Shown: piece by piece, positions 1 through 10,799 of the stretch
How the letters are laid out: each line of letters starts with the position of its first letter
Position numbering within the stretch: the stretch's first letter is position 1
Source of the DNA: Branchinecta lynchi
Lineage: Eukaryota; Arthropoda; Branchiopoda; Anostraca; Branchinectidae
Assembly: GCA_023053575.1 (NCBI GenBank)
Contig: JAKZAP010000022.1
Span: forward strand, 669,001-733,000
DNA: 64,000 bases
Direction of reading: 5' to 3'
Translations under genes and position numbers: made by a program
The notes under the pieces: model-generated
What the model saw: the letters and a program-made list of their open reading frames with translations, nothing else
Database searches by the model: none
Told to the model about the DNA's origin: nothing

Positions 1-545
1 TACAACTACCTTACAACTGCAAAGAATTTTTCATCGGGAATTAAGCCTGGGAGTACTCCTGGGTATTGACACTTCACGAAAGAAGGCACGATACTGCGTT
101 CGTAACGCGCTTGAAGTGGTACAGTCGGCTCCTTTCTCTCTTTCTTTCAATTATTTTATTTTCTTTTCAAGTCTTTTTTGTTGTTATGTTTTAAGCGTAT
201 TTAGTCCCTTACAGGTTGGCCTTTGGGCATTAAAGATTTTTTTGGGACAGGTGCAGTCGCTGTGCGAGGGGGCCGAAGTCTTTCAGTAAAGAACAAAGAA
301 GGAAGTATTAGCCAGCGAGACGGATGAACTCCCTCTGCAAAGCGTTAAGCCACTTTCACACTGACGCGTCGTTGCGTATGCGTTTATCTTACGTTGCACA
401 GAGGTTGCGTAGCGTATCTTTCACACCTGCGCGAGAAGATTTATTGGAGTCTTATTTTCCTTATTCTTTCTCGGTTTCTTCTGCTGAATTCCATTTCTTT
501 CACCATTAGTAAGTTTTTCTTCATCGCTATAGTAGGTTTTTCTCC
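1..545. other. No gene recognised at left edge
   Basis: The stretch holds T-rich and TTTC-rich runs and short open frames without recognisable motifs. I see no exon, tRNA or repeat family shared with the rest of the window. Confidence 0.5.
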
Positions 546-1175
546 AATTTGTGGAATCCCAAAACGTAAGTGGAGGGATACCGATGACATCGCAAAAGTT
601 TTCCGTCTGTTCGTCCGTCTGTCTGTCCGTCCGTCTGTCCGTCTGTGCGCGCTATAACGCTATGGGAATGAGATATATTGATGAAACTTGGTGTGAGGAC
701 TCTTGGGTGAAGAGTAAGGTCGAGTTCGTAGATGGGCTCTTAGCCCTACATTTAGGGGTGGGAGAGGGGGTTAAAATTAAGGGGTAAATGAAATGTTTTT
801 AAATAGATGATGTGATATTCGATTATGGGGTAAGAAGACATGCTACCATGGTGAAAACCATTTTGTCATCGGACAAGTATTTTCCTCGGAATCCGGTCAA
901 AACCGGAAAGTTTGTTAAAAGTAAAATTATTTGAAGCTGATTAGATGTTCTATATAGGGGTAAGAAGACATGCTGAACGATGGTGAAAACCATTTTTTCG
1001 CCGGACAAGTAGTTAGCCCGGAATCGGGCCAAAACCGGAAAGCCTTTTAAAAGTAAGTTTTATTCGAGGTTGATTATATGTTCGTTTTAGGGGTACAAAG
1101 ACATGCTGAGCACGATGGTGAAAGCCATTTTCTCGCCCGGGCCAAAACCGGAAAGTTTTTTAAAAGTAAAAGTTT

Positions 1176-1836
1176 GTTTGTATTCAAACAGTGTTTACAA
1201 CGGCTACATCAGCTACGATTCTTCATCAGCGATATTTCGGCCCTTCTTGGCAAGGGTCCTCGTCAGGCTGTCAATCCTCTTGTTCAACTTCGGGGAAGGA
1301 AACAAACCTATAATTATTCAAACAATGTTTACAACGGCTACGTCAGCTACGATTCTTCATCAGCGATATTTCGGCTCTTCTTGGCAAGGGTCCTCGTTAG
1401 GCTGTCAATCCTCTTGTTCAACTTCGGGGAAGGAAACAAACCTGTAATCTGATTACAGGCAAGGGTAATCTGATTACAGGTTTGTTTCCTTCCGACTGAG
1501 ATATCGTATATATTCATGTCATCTTTTCTACACAACCGAACAGAAAATTGTGGTGAAAAAAGGTACCAAAAAAGAGGTACCGACTGGGGTTTGCATAATA
1601 TTGTCTGTCGTTTCTGATCGGTATAAAAGCTGCATTTACCGACTGAAATTTCGTATATTCACGTCATCTTTTCTATACAACCGAACAGAAAATTGTGTCA
1701 AGAGGTTTGACAGCCTGACGAGGACCCTTCCGAAGAAGGGCCAAAATATCACTGATGAAGAATCGTAGCTGACGTAGCCGTTGTAAACATTGTTTGAATA
1801 AATGTTTAAAAGTCAGCTTGGGCTCAAAGAATATTT
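1176..1836. mobile_element. Family A element, copy A1, with 11-bp target duplication
   Basis: The element is flanked by the 11-bp direct repeat agtaaaagttt at 1165-1175 and 1837-1847, and it interrupts repeat P1. It has two tandem copies of the A arm on the - strand (about 1183-1290 and 1320-1420), a central spacer, and one inverted arm at about 1708-1836. The right end carries the family's extra segment ending caaagaatattt, which the left end lacks. The first arm keeps an intact hammerhead-like core; the second and third carry substitutions in it. The duplicated left arm and the spacer with 'cgaacagaaaattgtg' twice make it the largest A copy here. Confidence 0.75.
1235..1266 (-). ncRNA. Hammerhead-ribozyme-like core in A1
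   Basis: Read on the - strand this segment gives ctgacgag, a stem-loop with complementary arms ggaccctt and aagggcc (one bulged A), then cgaaa. That is the conserved CUGANGA...GAAA arrangement of hammerhead ribozymes with a plausible stem II. Bases before it (cagc) can pair with gctg downstream to make stem I in the sense orientation. Stem III is not convincing, so catalytic activity is uncertain. Confidence 0.45.
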
Positions 1837-2360
1837 AGTAAAAGTTTTATCTGAAGTTAATTAGATGTTGGATTTAGGGGTAAGAAGACATGCTGATAAC
1901 ACTTGTTTGAAAAGTATTTTCTACCCGGACAACTTGTTCCCCCGGAATCAGGCCGAAACCAGAAAGTTTGTTAAAGCGTACGCGTCGACGCAATACAAGA
2001 ATAAAATTAGGTTTTGTTCTTGTGTTGAGTTTTTTTGTCTGCGTCAGCTCTGTGTTGCATCGACGCAAGCGCGACGCAGAGGTTACGTAGCTCAGTGTGA
2101 AAGGCTCAATGCGTCAATGTGAAAAAGGCTTTAGTTCGAAGTTCGAACTCCTGGGTGGTAAGGTTCTCATCCACTTTCCGACATATCAGTACTCCTTTTA
2201 TTTTAACACTGTCCATATATGACCATATACACCTAAAACAAATGAAGGTAGTTATTTATCGTAGTTAGTTTAAGATAAAACGTTTTCGTACCAATTGTTT
2301 CAAGCATCCTCGTACTTGCACTGTCTTGTTCGCCCACACTAAAGTCTAAGTCTCAACCTA

Positions 2361-2734
2361 AAGGACCTGTCTTACCTATAATACTAAAGCAAACTACTTC
2401 CATAATCAGTCCATATGTTTCTAAACCCGGGAGACCCCAATTTCGTACCTTACACTCTATCCCCTATGACAAAACCACGCTGATTTTCTCACTACCCGTG
2501 CTTTGCTACCTTCGATGCGTACCACGCTGTCGACTGTTGTCTGCGAGAAGTTTTCTATCAGAAAAACCGGTTATGTAAATTGTTTCGCTGTCTTCGCTGT
2601 AAGTCAACGGGTCTCGGAAAAGGCTTAAAACAGCAAAAATCGTGTGTTATTTGTTCAAAGCACAGTCTAGTTTTGATGTACTCAAATATTTTAAAATACT
2701 GTAGGATGAAGAGTAAATAGTGAGAGGGGTCCTT
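2361..2734 (+). mobile_element. Family C MITE, copy C1
   Basis: Short terminal inverted repeats aaggacc / ggtcctt are flanked by TA on both sides, which suggests a TA-target (Tc1/mariner-type) non-autonomous element. The interior is shared with copies at 9268-9604 and 36461-36833 and with an interrupted reverse copy at 21607-23059, for example 'caacgggtctcggaaaagg'. There is no coding capacity. Confidence 0.75.
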
Positions 2735-2736
2735 TA

Positions 2737-3110
2737 AAGTTTAACTGAAAAGCCAACCTTTTGCGTGAATTTCGTGTCATTTAACTACTAAATTATTTGG
2801 ATTCTGCAAAGGGATTTTTTATTTTCCACTATCTACTCTAGTTATGACGTTCAGAATATCATGCTGCCGTCCCCACAACAAAAATTCTACTACGACGTGG
2901 GAAATTTTTATCTCAACACAAACGCGGGTTTTCAATGGGCAGCGGTGAGATTTGTGAAGATTGCTTAGGGCCTGAAAAAAAAAATCAGAAATCTTTTTCG
3001 TAAGGCATACAACGGAAATACAAGCACATAGAGGTACCACGAATCACACGAAAATTTCACTATATGAAAATCAATTATTCGTGAATAAGCGGAACAGCGA
3101 AGTAACGCAT
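2737..3110 (-). repeat. Family G repeat, uninterrupted copy G1
   Basis: This is the reverse complement of the sequence that flanks the transposon at 50.8-52.2 kb. Shared segments include 'tggggacggcagcat', 'ctgaacgtcataactagag' and the end 'aagtttaactgaaaag'. It runs across the point where the other copy is interrupted ('tgtatgcctta' on the - strand), so it records the empty insertion site. It abuts C1 directly. Confidence 0.7.
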
Positions 3111-3189
3111 GTTCAGCAGGTCTTCACGCCAATTTTAGTGAGTAAGGGATGAGTAATTAGACTGCCATATCCCAGCCCTTTTTGGTTAA

Positions 3190-3312
3190 ACTTTAATACT
3201 CCTCGAACCCAAGCTGACTGAGAAACATATATTAAAACGTCAGCTGCGATGTTTTCAGCGAAATTTCGGCCAGTCTCGGCAAAGGTCCTCGTCACGCTGT
3301 TGACGGGCTGGC
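3190..3312 (-). repeat. Partial family A arm, copy A2
   Basis: A single diverged arm of family A: 'cccaagctgact' at its outer end, then a core that on the - strand reads gtgacgag ... ggccgaaa. The first core base is substituted relative to other copies. No inverted partner was seen nearby. Confidence 0.6.
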
Positions 3313-3656
3313 AGAAACGAGCCTGCAAAAAATAAGTGAAGCTTCTACCAAGTAAGTGGCGGGGCGCCTGCCGGGCCATAGAGCCTAGTACAAAAGGCGC
3401 TGCCGGCAAAATTATTTTGTGAAATCCTGTATGATCAGAATACGTCTTTTCGGATCCAAAATGAAATTAAGCTCCACTTAGCATGGATCTGACCTTCTGT
3501 CTGTGTTGATGACGAATCCAGAAAATGTGAGACTCTTAGCTGGAAGTTGGTACTGTGCTTCAGTTTGATCCTTTCCGAAAAAGAAGTCCTGATCATCCAG
3601 AAAAAAAGAACGTGAAACAGAGCAGCTCCTGTTCCAGTTAAAAAACAAAATAAAAA

Positions 3657-3860
3657 TCAAATGAATGAATGAATGAATTTATGACGCACTGCCCAAGGGC
3701 GTAAGTGCAGTAAAGAAGATAAAGAAATATAAAATAATCGCAAAAAACTCAACAAATATTTTCCATAAAGGTTCACTAATTTAGAATAACGTTGATGGGA
3801 TCGTGGACAGGTAATGCAACAATCAAGCCCGTCAGTACACCGTCTCTCATTGCTCACGAA
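3657..3860 (-). mobile_element. 3' end of a non-LTR retrotransposon with (ATTC)n tail
   Basis: Starting from tandem tgaatgaatgaatgaa on the + strand, the sequence read on the - strand ends in 'cataaattcattcattc'. That is the same design as other LINE 3' ends in this window: a short 3' UTR followed by a tetranucleotide tail. No reverse transcriptase motif is visible in the retained part. Confidence 0.5.
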
Positions 3861-4129
3861 GCCGATTTATATTTAAACGTCGCACTAACTAACTAGAAAC
3901 TAACAAATTCTTAAGTACACCATACACAAAATCGGCCTGATTTTTACATGAATTAAGAGATATTGGGACAGAACAGATCGTGTTAAAATTGTCAATCTGA
4001 TAAGCTCGAAACGTGCGACGGAGAATCCTATTCCTGAAGTTTCAAACGCACTAGAACCCAGAAGGCCTAGGTCCGAGGTGGATGTCAACTCAGTTTCTTG
4101 GTTCCCTGAACTAGCCTTACTGACTTTTG

Positions 4130-4345
4130 CGGGCGCACTACCAGCCCCCCATTTAGCTTTCCTGGGTGAGCGTTTAGCTGAACTTTTGTGTTCGGGCGCT
4201 CTGCGAGCGCCCAAATTAGCTTAATTTATTTGATCGGGCGCTTTGCGAGCGCCCAGATTAGCTTTTTTATTTCTTCTAGGGGGATGGTACCCACCCACCC
4301 CATAGCGACGCCCCTGGCCCCACTATAAGGCCTGGCAATGGGCGG
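4130..4345. repeat. Tandem GC-rich palindromes
   Basis: The hairpin gggcgct-ttgcg-agcgccc occurs twice, each followed by an attagctt motif, with a further related 'gcgggcgcac' at the left. The block then runs into 'catagcgacgcccctg', the common end of the family H repeats. This looks like a small repeat terminus rather than a gene. Confidence 0.5.
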
Positions 4346-5240
4346 GGCAGTATTCTTTATTCATATAGTCCTAAAGGAAACAATCCAAACAAAGCAAAGA
4401 AAAAGAAGGATATCAAAAATAGAAGAAGAAAGAAAAGAAGAATGAAGAAAGAAAAAACTAACAAGAAAAATTCACTAAAGAACGATCTTCCATCAACAAA
4501 GCGCCCTTGATCCCCCCCCCCCCCAAAAAAAAAAAAAAAAAAAGATCTGAATAGAAACTTCAAGAAGGGCCGAAATATCGCTGTCAAACCTCATAACCTA
4601 GATGACTTTCCCGTTTGCTATTGTTTTAATATAGGTCCCCACTTGCGATCGTTAGCCGTCGCAATCCATAGGAATCGCCGTCGAAAGCCATCGGATCGTA
4701 ACGTGTCGTGATCGTCATTTTTTGCGATTTTCAACCAATTAAAGCACGATCGACCTGGACGACGTTACGACAGCCTTATGACTGCCAGTTGGGCTCTGGC
4801 TTAAGTCACTAGTTTTAACCGGGCCTCGGTACGACCGAAAATGTCCGGCACCCCACCCCCCAACTCCCCCTACCGTTGCCAGATCCGGTCCAGGCTTCAA
4901 AATAAAACATGTAGTAGAAGTAGGACCAATGAAATTCAGGTCCCAACGTGTTAAACAAAAATTCGGCCCCGCTCCAGCTTCCCTACGTAAGTGTCGGACT
5001 CGGTTCGGACCCAAATAGAAAATCCCGGGTATTTGCTTTAGCTACCCACCAAATTTCAACCGAATCCTATAGCGATTAATAGGGAAGAGGGGGGGGGGGT
5101 GCAGGATGCTGTAACAAAATCCCGGATTCCCCCTCCCTCCACCCACACAAGGATAACTGGATCTGGGGATAGAAGGTTTATCCGAGCATTGGGTCGGGTC
5201 CTTTCTATGCATGCCAAGTTTCATCGCCTGGCTTACTTGG
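4346..5240. other. No gene recognised
   Basis: The stretch contains a polypurine run, a poly-C/poly-A junction near 4510-4545 and unique-looking sequence. The open frames show low-complexity translations only. Confidence 0.4.
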
Positions 5241-5246
5241 AAGTGT

Positions 5247-5880
5247 CTGCAGGGGTGTCACGACCGGGGGGGGGAGGGGGACGCCAGCACCCCCCAATGT
5301 TAAATATTCCTTCAGCCCAAGCTGACTGCGAATCATATTTGATGGTGCAAAACGGATAAGTCAGCTGAATTTTATTGGAGCTATATTTCGGCCCTCCCCA
5401 AATGCAGAAAAATCTCTACCCGACCAACGACACAATTGAGCAGCAAAAACAGCAGAAGTGTCCAAAATGAAATTACAGCAACCTTTTTAACTCAAAGCAA
5501 GACTCACGAAGAAATTTACGAAGTTAAATATTTAACGCTAGGCTAGAATCTTTAGTTTTGTGTTTCCCACAAGTTAGTTTTTCCAACCTGAGTGGTTTTG
5601 AGCCTGAAGAGGACCCTTGCCAAGAAGGCCCGAAATATAGCTCCAATAAAATTCAGCTGACGTAACCGTTTTGCACCACCAAATATTACCCCCCAATGTT
5701 GTCGACCAGTCGGTAAAAAATAACAGTTGATTTTTTTCATGAAAATCAGTCGATTTTTCGGAAAATCAGTCGATTTTTCGGAAAATCAGTCGATTTTTTA
5801 AACTGTCGTTTTTTCTTGAAAACAGTCGATAAAAATTACCAGCCAGTCGGCTCCTTGCCCCCCCCCCCCCTAAACATTTT
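5247..5880. mobile_element. Family H repeat interrupted by an A element
   Basis: Long G and C tracts bracket a body with repeated 'aaaatcagtcgattttt' units. A related, uninterrupted body lies at about 57735-58000 in the opposite orientation. This copy is split at 5302-5687 by family A element A3, with the 13-bp sequence accccccaatgtt repeated on both sides. The 57.9-kb copy reads straight through the equivalent point. Confidence 0.6.
5302..5687. mobile_element. Family A element, subfamily with ctgaagag core, copy A3
   Basis: The element is flanked by accccccaatgtt at 5289-5301 and 5688-5700. Its outer arms, 5339-5396 and 5611-5687, are inverted repeats built on 'gtcagctgaattttattggagctatattt'-type sequence. 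On the + strand the right half has ctgaagag, a stem-loop, and ccgaaa. It is a distinct subfamily from A1 and A6: the core N position is A instead of C. Confidence 0.7.
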
Positions 5881-6115
5881 GGTTTGTAAAGTCTCTGAGT
5901 GCCTTAACTGGCAAATACGACACAGACGGACAGACATTACGATCGCTTCATAGCACTTGAGCTGACGCTTGTTTTTTCCATGAAAATGATACATCATTAT
6001 AGTTACATGACGATGGACCCGGACCGGTCATAGCAAACATAGTCATGAGATAAGGGGTCTGTGAATAACATTGCCGCAAAGTATTTCATTTGCTTCCACT
6101 GTCTACCGCAAAACC

Positions 6116-7795
6116 AACAAGAGCTGTAAGCTCATATGGCACTTGTAACTGTTTGTAGTAGGTATGGGCTCTGTCAGATTGGCCGGGTCCCTGGTATGCC
6201 TGTCAAATTTTGCCTTGAAAAACGCCATCACATGAATTCCGGAAGGCCTACCTCCATCACCCCTCCAAGTGTTCGTTTCCAATCCAACTGTGCAATCGAT
6301 TTATCTAGAATAAATGCTTGTTCTTCCCAGCAAGTTTAACTCCGATCCGTCCATTCTAACCTTTTTTTGAGATTTCGATCGCCCCCTCCCAACTCCCTCA
6401 TAACTGTTGAATCCGCTATCACAAGCTGAGATGAATCATTTGATAAAAAGTACTTTTCGACCAATTTTCAACATGCGCACTTTAAGGGAGCTTTAACTTC
6501 ATGTGTATGCAAAACCCTTGAGGCAAAAATGATAATGGGCTCATGGGGATCATGAAAATGTATATTTTGCTTAAAAGTATTTTTCTTACTTTGTGGTTTT
6601 GTTGTCAAGATTGGTATTTAAGGAATAGTCGGATTTGGAATGTGGCGATTTCTAAGCCAATCTTGTCGAATGTCTAATATTCCAGCCAAGTTTCATCGTC
6701 CTACCACATCTAGAGGTACCTTAACTCGTGATATCGGAATTCCGGACCACCCTCCCCCACAGTCGCCGGAGTCGCCATTTGTTTGTTATTCCCACAAAGT
6801 TCCGTCCCAATCTCTCCAGTATCAGCCAGTTACGTATTTTTCGGTCTCCGCCCCCCCCCCCCATCTGTTGCTGGATCAGGTCCGGACATGAAAAAGATTA
6901 CCAGAGAAATGTCCTCTGTTCAATTATTAAATTTCTCTCAATTCCGATGACCCGTTCCAAAGTTACGCATAACTCAATATTCCAGATTCCACCTCCCTCC
7001 ACTCCCCCCACACGACTATCGGATCGAGTAGATTTTCATTTACAAGTCAGTTTGATCGGATCCCAGATATGCCTCCCAAGTTTCGTCGGAAAAATCACCA
7101 AAACTGACATCACCGGAATTCCGGCAATCTCCCCTCCATCCCCCCCCCCAAGGGTTCGGATCCAGTCCAATTATGTAAACGATTTATGTGGGGCAGATGC
7201 TTGTTCTTCCCCGCGAGTTTCACTCCGATCTCATAATTCTAACCGTTTCCCGAGATTTCCGGCTCCCCCTCCCCCCAACTCCCCCATAGCTACCGAATCC
7301 CGTCCGGACTTCAAATGGGATATCTGAGATATTGTCCTTTATCCAGTTATCAAGTTCCTTCAAATCCGATCACCCGTTCAGAAGTTACGCACTACTCAAT
7401 TTTCCAGATTCCCCCGCCCTCCACCCCACCCCCCAGCTGGTCGGATCAGGAAACTGATTATTTCCAAGTTAGTTTGGTCCGGTCCCTGCTATGCCTGCCA
7501 AGCTTCATCCTTCTATAGCACGTCTGGAAAGTACCCTAACTCGAAAAAGTGTGACAAACTGCCCTAAATTTCTCAGATTCCTCCGCCCTCCACTCCCCCG
7601 CAGATGGTCGGATCGGGAAACTGATTATTTCCAGGTTAGCTTGGTAGGGTCCCTGGTATGCCTGCCAAGTTTCATCGTCCTAGCACATCTGGAAGTACCC
7701 TAACTCGAACAAGTGGGACAACAAATCCGGACCGACCGACAGACCGTCAGACGGAATTGCGATCGGTATATCCCGATGAAAAATTTATATCAAAA
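6116..7795 (+). mobile_element. Family B element, copy B1
   Basis: It begins aacaagagctgtaagctc (a small gagct/agctc hairpin) followed by atatggcacttg. It then holds many degenerate copies of a motif built around 'ccaagtttcatcg', 'ggaagtaccctaactcg' and C-rich spacers, and ends in an (ACCG/AGAC)n microsatellite and 'gatcggtatat'. The same order recurs at 23553-25417. The 199-aa open frame inside (6728-7327) is a C-rich repeat translation, not a gene. The structure suggests a non-autonomous Helitron/Helentron-like element. Confidence 0.65.
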
Positions 7796-7799
7796 TAGT

Positions 7800-7965
7800 A
7801 CCAAGAACTAGTCGAAAAAGTAGCATGCAGTACTAACGATGCTACTACATGCTTCTACTTCAAGGCTACCGTGTTACTGCATACTACTATATGCTACTGT
7901 TAGAAGACTGGATGCTACTATGGCAAGACAGGATACTACTGGATACTACTGCATAAGATTGGATC
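7800..7965. repeat. Degenerate tgctact simple repeat
   Basis: Irregular tandem tgctacta/atactactg motifs run through this interval. There is no coding signal. Confidence 0.6.
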
Positions 7966-8393
7966 AGTCTGAGGCACATTAAAGACCCATTCACAATGGG
8001 TTTTAACTAATACTCGGTACCAGCCAGTTCCGGAAATCGCTCTGAGACTGAGAATTATCTGTGTTTCTGCCGTTCGCAATCGATACTTGTGCCAGTTTCG
8101 GGTACCAGCTAGTCTCGCACCCAAGTTGAAATCAGTTCAACTTTTCAGAGTACTAGCGAATCACATTACTTTGGGGAATTCTCAGGTACGTTCCGATTGG
8201 TTAACGCTGAACACGTCAGACCGAAGAACATTGACCTAAATTCACTTTCGGTTTTCAAGACAGCAAGGAGTTAATGTGATTTTATCTATTGGGCTTGGTT
8301 GTCGTAAGCTTTCTTAGGCACTGAGCAATCGCACATTTAAAATCTGTGGCGATAGGACCCTGCCCTGAGCTCCACCAGCTCCACCAGAGTGCA

Positions 8394-8545
8394 TGTTTAA
8401 ACAGTGTTTACAAGGGATATCCGTCAGCTACGATTCTTCTTCAGCGATATCTTGGCCCTTCTTGGCAAGGGTCCTCGTCAGGCTGTCAATCTTCTGTGTC
8501 AGCGTCGGGGAAGGAAACAAACTGTAATAAATAACTGAAGCTTCT
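8394..8545 (-). repeat. Partial family A arm, copy A4
   Basis: One arm of family A from 'gtttaaacagtgtttacaa' through the core to 'ggaaggaaacaaactgta'. On the - strand the core has ctgacgag, but the second motif reads ccaaga, so the ribozyme-like core is broken. No inverted partner was found. Confidence 0.65.
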
Positions 8546-8618
8546 ACCGACTAAAAGTATCTTGTTAGGGCAAATTACTTTCAAATACCACTGTAAGTAA
8601 AAAAAAACAGTCCTGGGA

Positions 8619-8952
8619 TTTAATTTTTGACACGGCCGCTTTTTTTGCTGCACGATTGGGGCGATGACAGGGAAGGTTTTTTTTTCCGTATTTTGATTAA
8701 CTTCAGTTTTGTTATTAATAAGGGACTGAAAACTTAAATATTGTTTCATTAATAACTTCGTTACACGTTTCTATTATGGAGTACTCGCCTGTATCTATTA
8801 CTTTTAATAATCACAGCACGGAAAAACTAGTGATGAGATTTATTTTTTGACACGGCTGCTGTTTTTGCTGCACGATTGGGGCGACGACAGGAGATGTTTT
8901 CTTCTGCATTTTGATCGACTTCGGTTTTGTTGTTAATAAGGGACTGAGGCTT
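8619..8952 (+). repeat. Tandem duplication of about 220 bp spacing
   Basis: The segment 'tttgacacggc(c/t)gct ... ggggcga(t/c)gacagg ... aataagggactga' occurs at 8619-8732 and again at 8840-8950. Nothing coding is recognisable. Confidence 0.65.
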
Positions 8953-10168
8953 AAAGAGTGACCGAACCCGGTCCGGTTCTGTCACTGATGTATCTGGGGC
9001 TTACGCTTGTTCTTCCCACCAAGTGTTATCCCAATCGCTATATTCGAAGCGTGTCACAAAATTTCCGGTCCTCCCCATCGACTCCACCACATTGATCGGA
9101 TCCTGTCCGAACTTGAAATGGGACATCTGAGACAAGAGTTCTTTCCGAAAATCAAGTTTCATTAAGATCCGATCACCCGTTCAAAAGTTATGCATACCTG
9201 AAGATTCTGGATTCTCCCTCTCTCCACTCACCCCACGGTGGTTAAATCGGAGAATCAGCTGTTCTTAAAGGACCTGTCTTACCTATAATACTAACGCAAC
9301 CTACTTCCATAATCACTTCATATATCTCTCTCCTCTAACAGAACCATGCTGATTTTCTCACTTGTTGTTTCTTGCTACCTTCGATGTGTATCACGCTGTC
9401 GACGGTTGTATGCGAGAAGTTTTTCCATCAGGTAAACCGGTTATGTAAAGTTTTTCCGTGTCTTCGCTACAAGTCAACGGGTCTCGGAAAAATCTTAAAA
9501 CAATAAAAGCCGTGGGTTATTTGTTGGAAGCACAGCCTAGTTTTAATGTATTAACATATTTTAAAATGCTGTAAGTTGAAGAGTAAATAGTGCCAGGGGT
9601 CCTTTAAGTTAAAATTGTGGAGTCGCTAATTGCTTGTCAAGTTTCATCGTCCCAGCACTTGTGTAAGCATCTTCAGTCGGGATCACGGCAATTCCGGAAC
9701 CCTCCCTCCAACTCCCCCCAGAGTGCTCGGATCCGGTCCGGTCTTTCTAACTATGTATCTACGGCTTGTGCTTGTTCTTCCCACCAAGTTCATCCCGATC
9801 CGTCCACTATGGACATGTCACACGATTTCCGGTTCTCCCATCCAACTCCCCCCAAAGTCGACGGATCCATTCCGAACTTGAAGTGTGACATCTGAGACAA
9901 GAGGTCTTTCCAAATATGAAGTTTCATTAAGATCCGATCACCTGTTCGAAAGTTATCCATGCTGCTACATTCCGGATTCCGCGGTCTGTCCTTACCCCAC
10001 GATAGTCGGATCAGGCAAATGACTATTCTCAAGTTACTTTTATACAGGGACAGGGGTCCCTGATATGCCTGCAGATTTTCATCGTCCTTGCACGTCTGGA
10101 AGTACCGAAAGTGATGTACCGAAAAGTGATCGCTATATGGCATTTGAGCGGAGATGCAAGTGCCATAA
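8953..10168 (+). mobile_element. Family B element, 5'-truncated copy B3, interrupted by C2
   Basis: B-type motifs ('ttcttcccaccaagt', 'ccaactccccccaaag', 'gtttcattaagatccgatcac') run from about 8953. They are interrupted by MITE C2 at 9268-9604 and resume to a terminal hairpin at 10135-10168 (tggcatttg...caagtgcca). The terminal hairpin is shared with the other B copies. Confidence 0.6.
9268..9604 (+). mobile_element. Family C MITE, copy C2, nested in B3
   Basis: The terminal aaggacc/ggtcctt repeats are flanked by TA at 9266-9267 and 9605-9606. B-type sequence lies on both sides, so the C element inserted into a pre-existing B element. Confidence 0.7.
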
Positions 10169-10384
10169 AAGCGGTAACTCTTTGTTCTGATATTTTACTC
10201 TTGCATTCGTCCTCTTTTTGATGCTTCTGATCAATCTGGCTCAAGCTACATTTACTAGTTTTCAACATTATTTACATGAGACGGTATCATAACCTTCTTA
10301 ATGACTCCCCTGCGACTCACTCACTTTGTGATACCGCATTCAATGACAAAGGCTGCGCTAGATCAAAGGTTGATTTTGAGAATT

Positions 10385-10790
10385 AGGCGAATCGACGGGT
10401 TTTTTGGGTCTTATGACGGGTAAGCGAGCAGTCGTAAAAAGTGGGGGTTGTGACGTTTTTTTGGGGTCTTCTGACGGGTGGGCGAATTGACGTTTGGACG
10501 AATCGACGTTTGGGCAAATCGTTGGATTTTAGAAGTGGGTGAATCGACGCTTCAAAAAACGAGGTTGGGCGAATCGACGGGTAGGCTATTCGAAGGGTAG
10601 TGGAATAGACGGGTGGATGAATTAACGGTTGGAAGAATCAACGGTTGGGCGAATCAGCGGGTGGGCGAATCGACGGATATTTTGGGTCTTGTGACGGTTA
10701 GGCAAACTGTCGGAAAAAGTGGGGAGTGTGACGTATTTTTTGGGCATTGTGACGGGTGGGCGAATCGACGGGAAAGACGGATCCCCGATT
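10385..10790 (+). repeat. Minisatellite of gggcgaatcgacgggt units
   Basis: Many degenerate 15-17 bp units built on 'gggcgaatcgacgggt'. A higher-order block ('ttttgggtcttatgacgg...aaaaagtggg...tgtgacg') appears twice, about 280 bp apart. Confidence 0.75.
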
Positions 10791-10799
10791 ACTCGTAAA

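Larger units (their letters stand above)
548..1976 (-). repeat. Family P repeat, copy P1, interrupted by an A element
   Basis: This is a reverse-oriented copy of the P repeat also found at 49.0-50.3, 56.0-57.2 and 62.1-63.4 kb. It opens with a (TCCG)n-type microsatellite at about 606-645, the complement of the (GGAC)n run in the other copies. It continues with the single-copy segment ending in 'gggtaagaagacatgct' and then tandem core units containing 'ccggtcaaaaccggaaag'. The core array is broken at 1176-1836 by a family A element and resumes at 1837. It encodes nothing recognisable; small open frames inside it are repeat translations. Confidence 0.8.

Noticed and set aside
1078..1452. Open frames of 124 and 114 aa
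   Set aside because: They are translations of tandem family A arms and P sequence; the same peptide pieces recur at other A copies.
6728..7327. 199-aa open frame, the second longest near-complete frame on the left side
   Set aside because: Pro/Ser-rich translation of the C-rich tandem units of element B1, with no domain.
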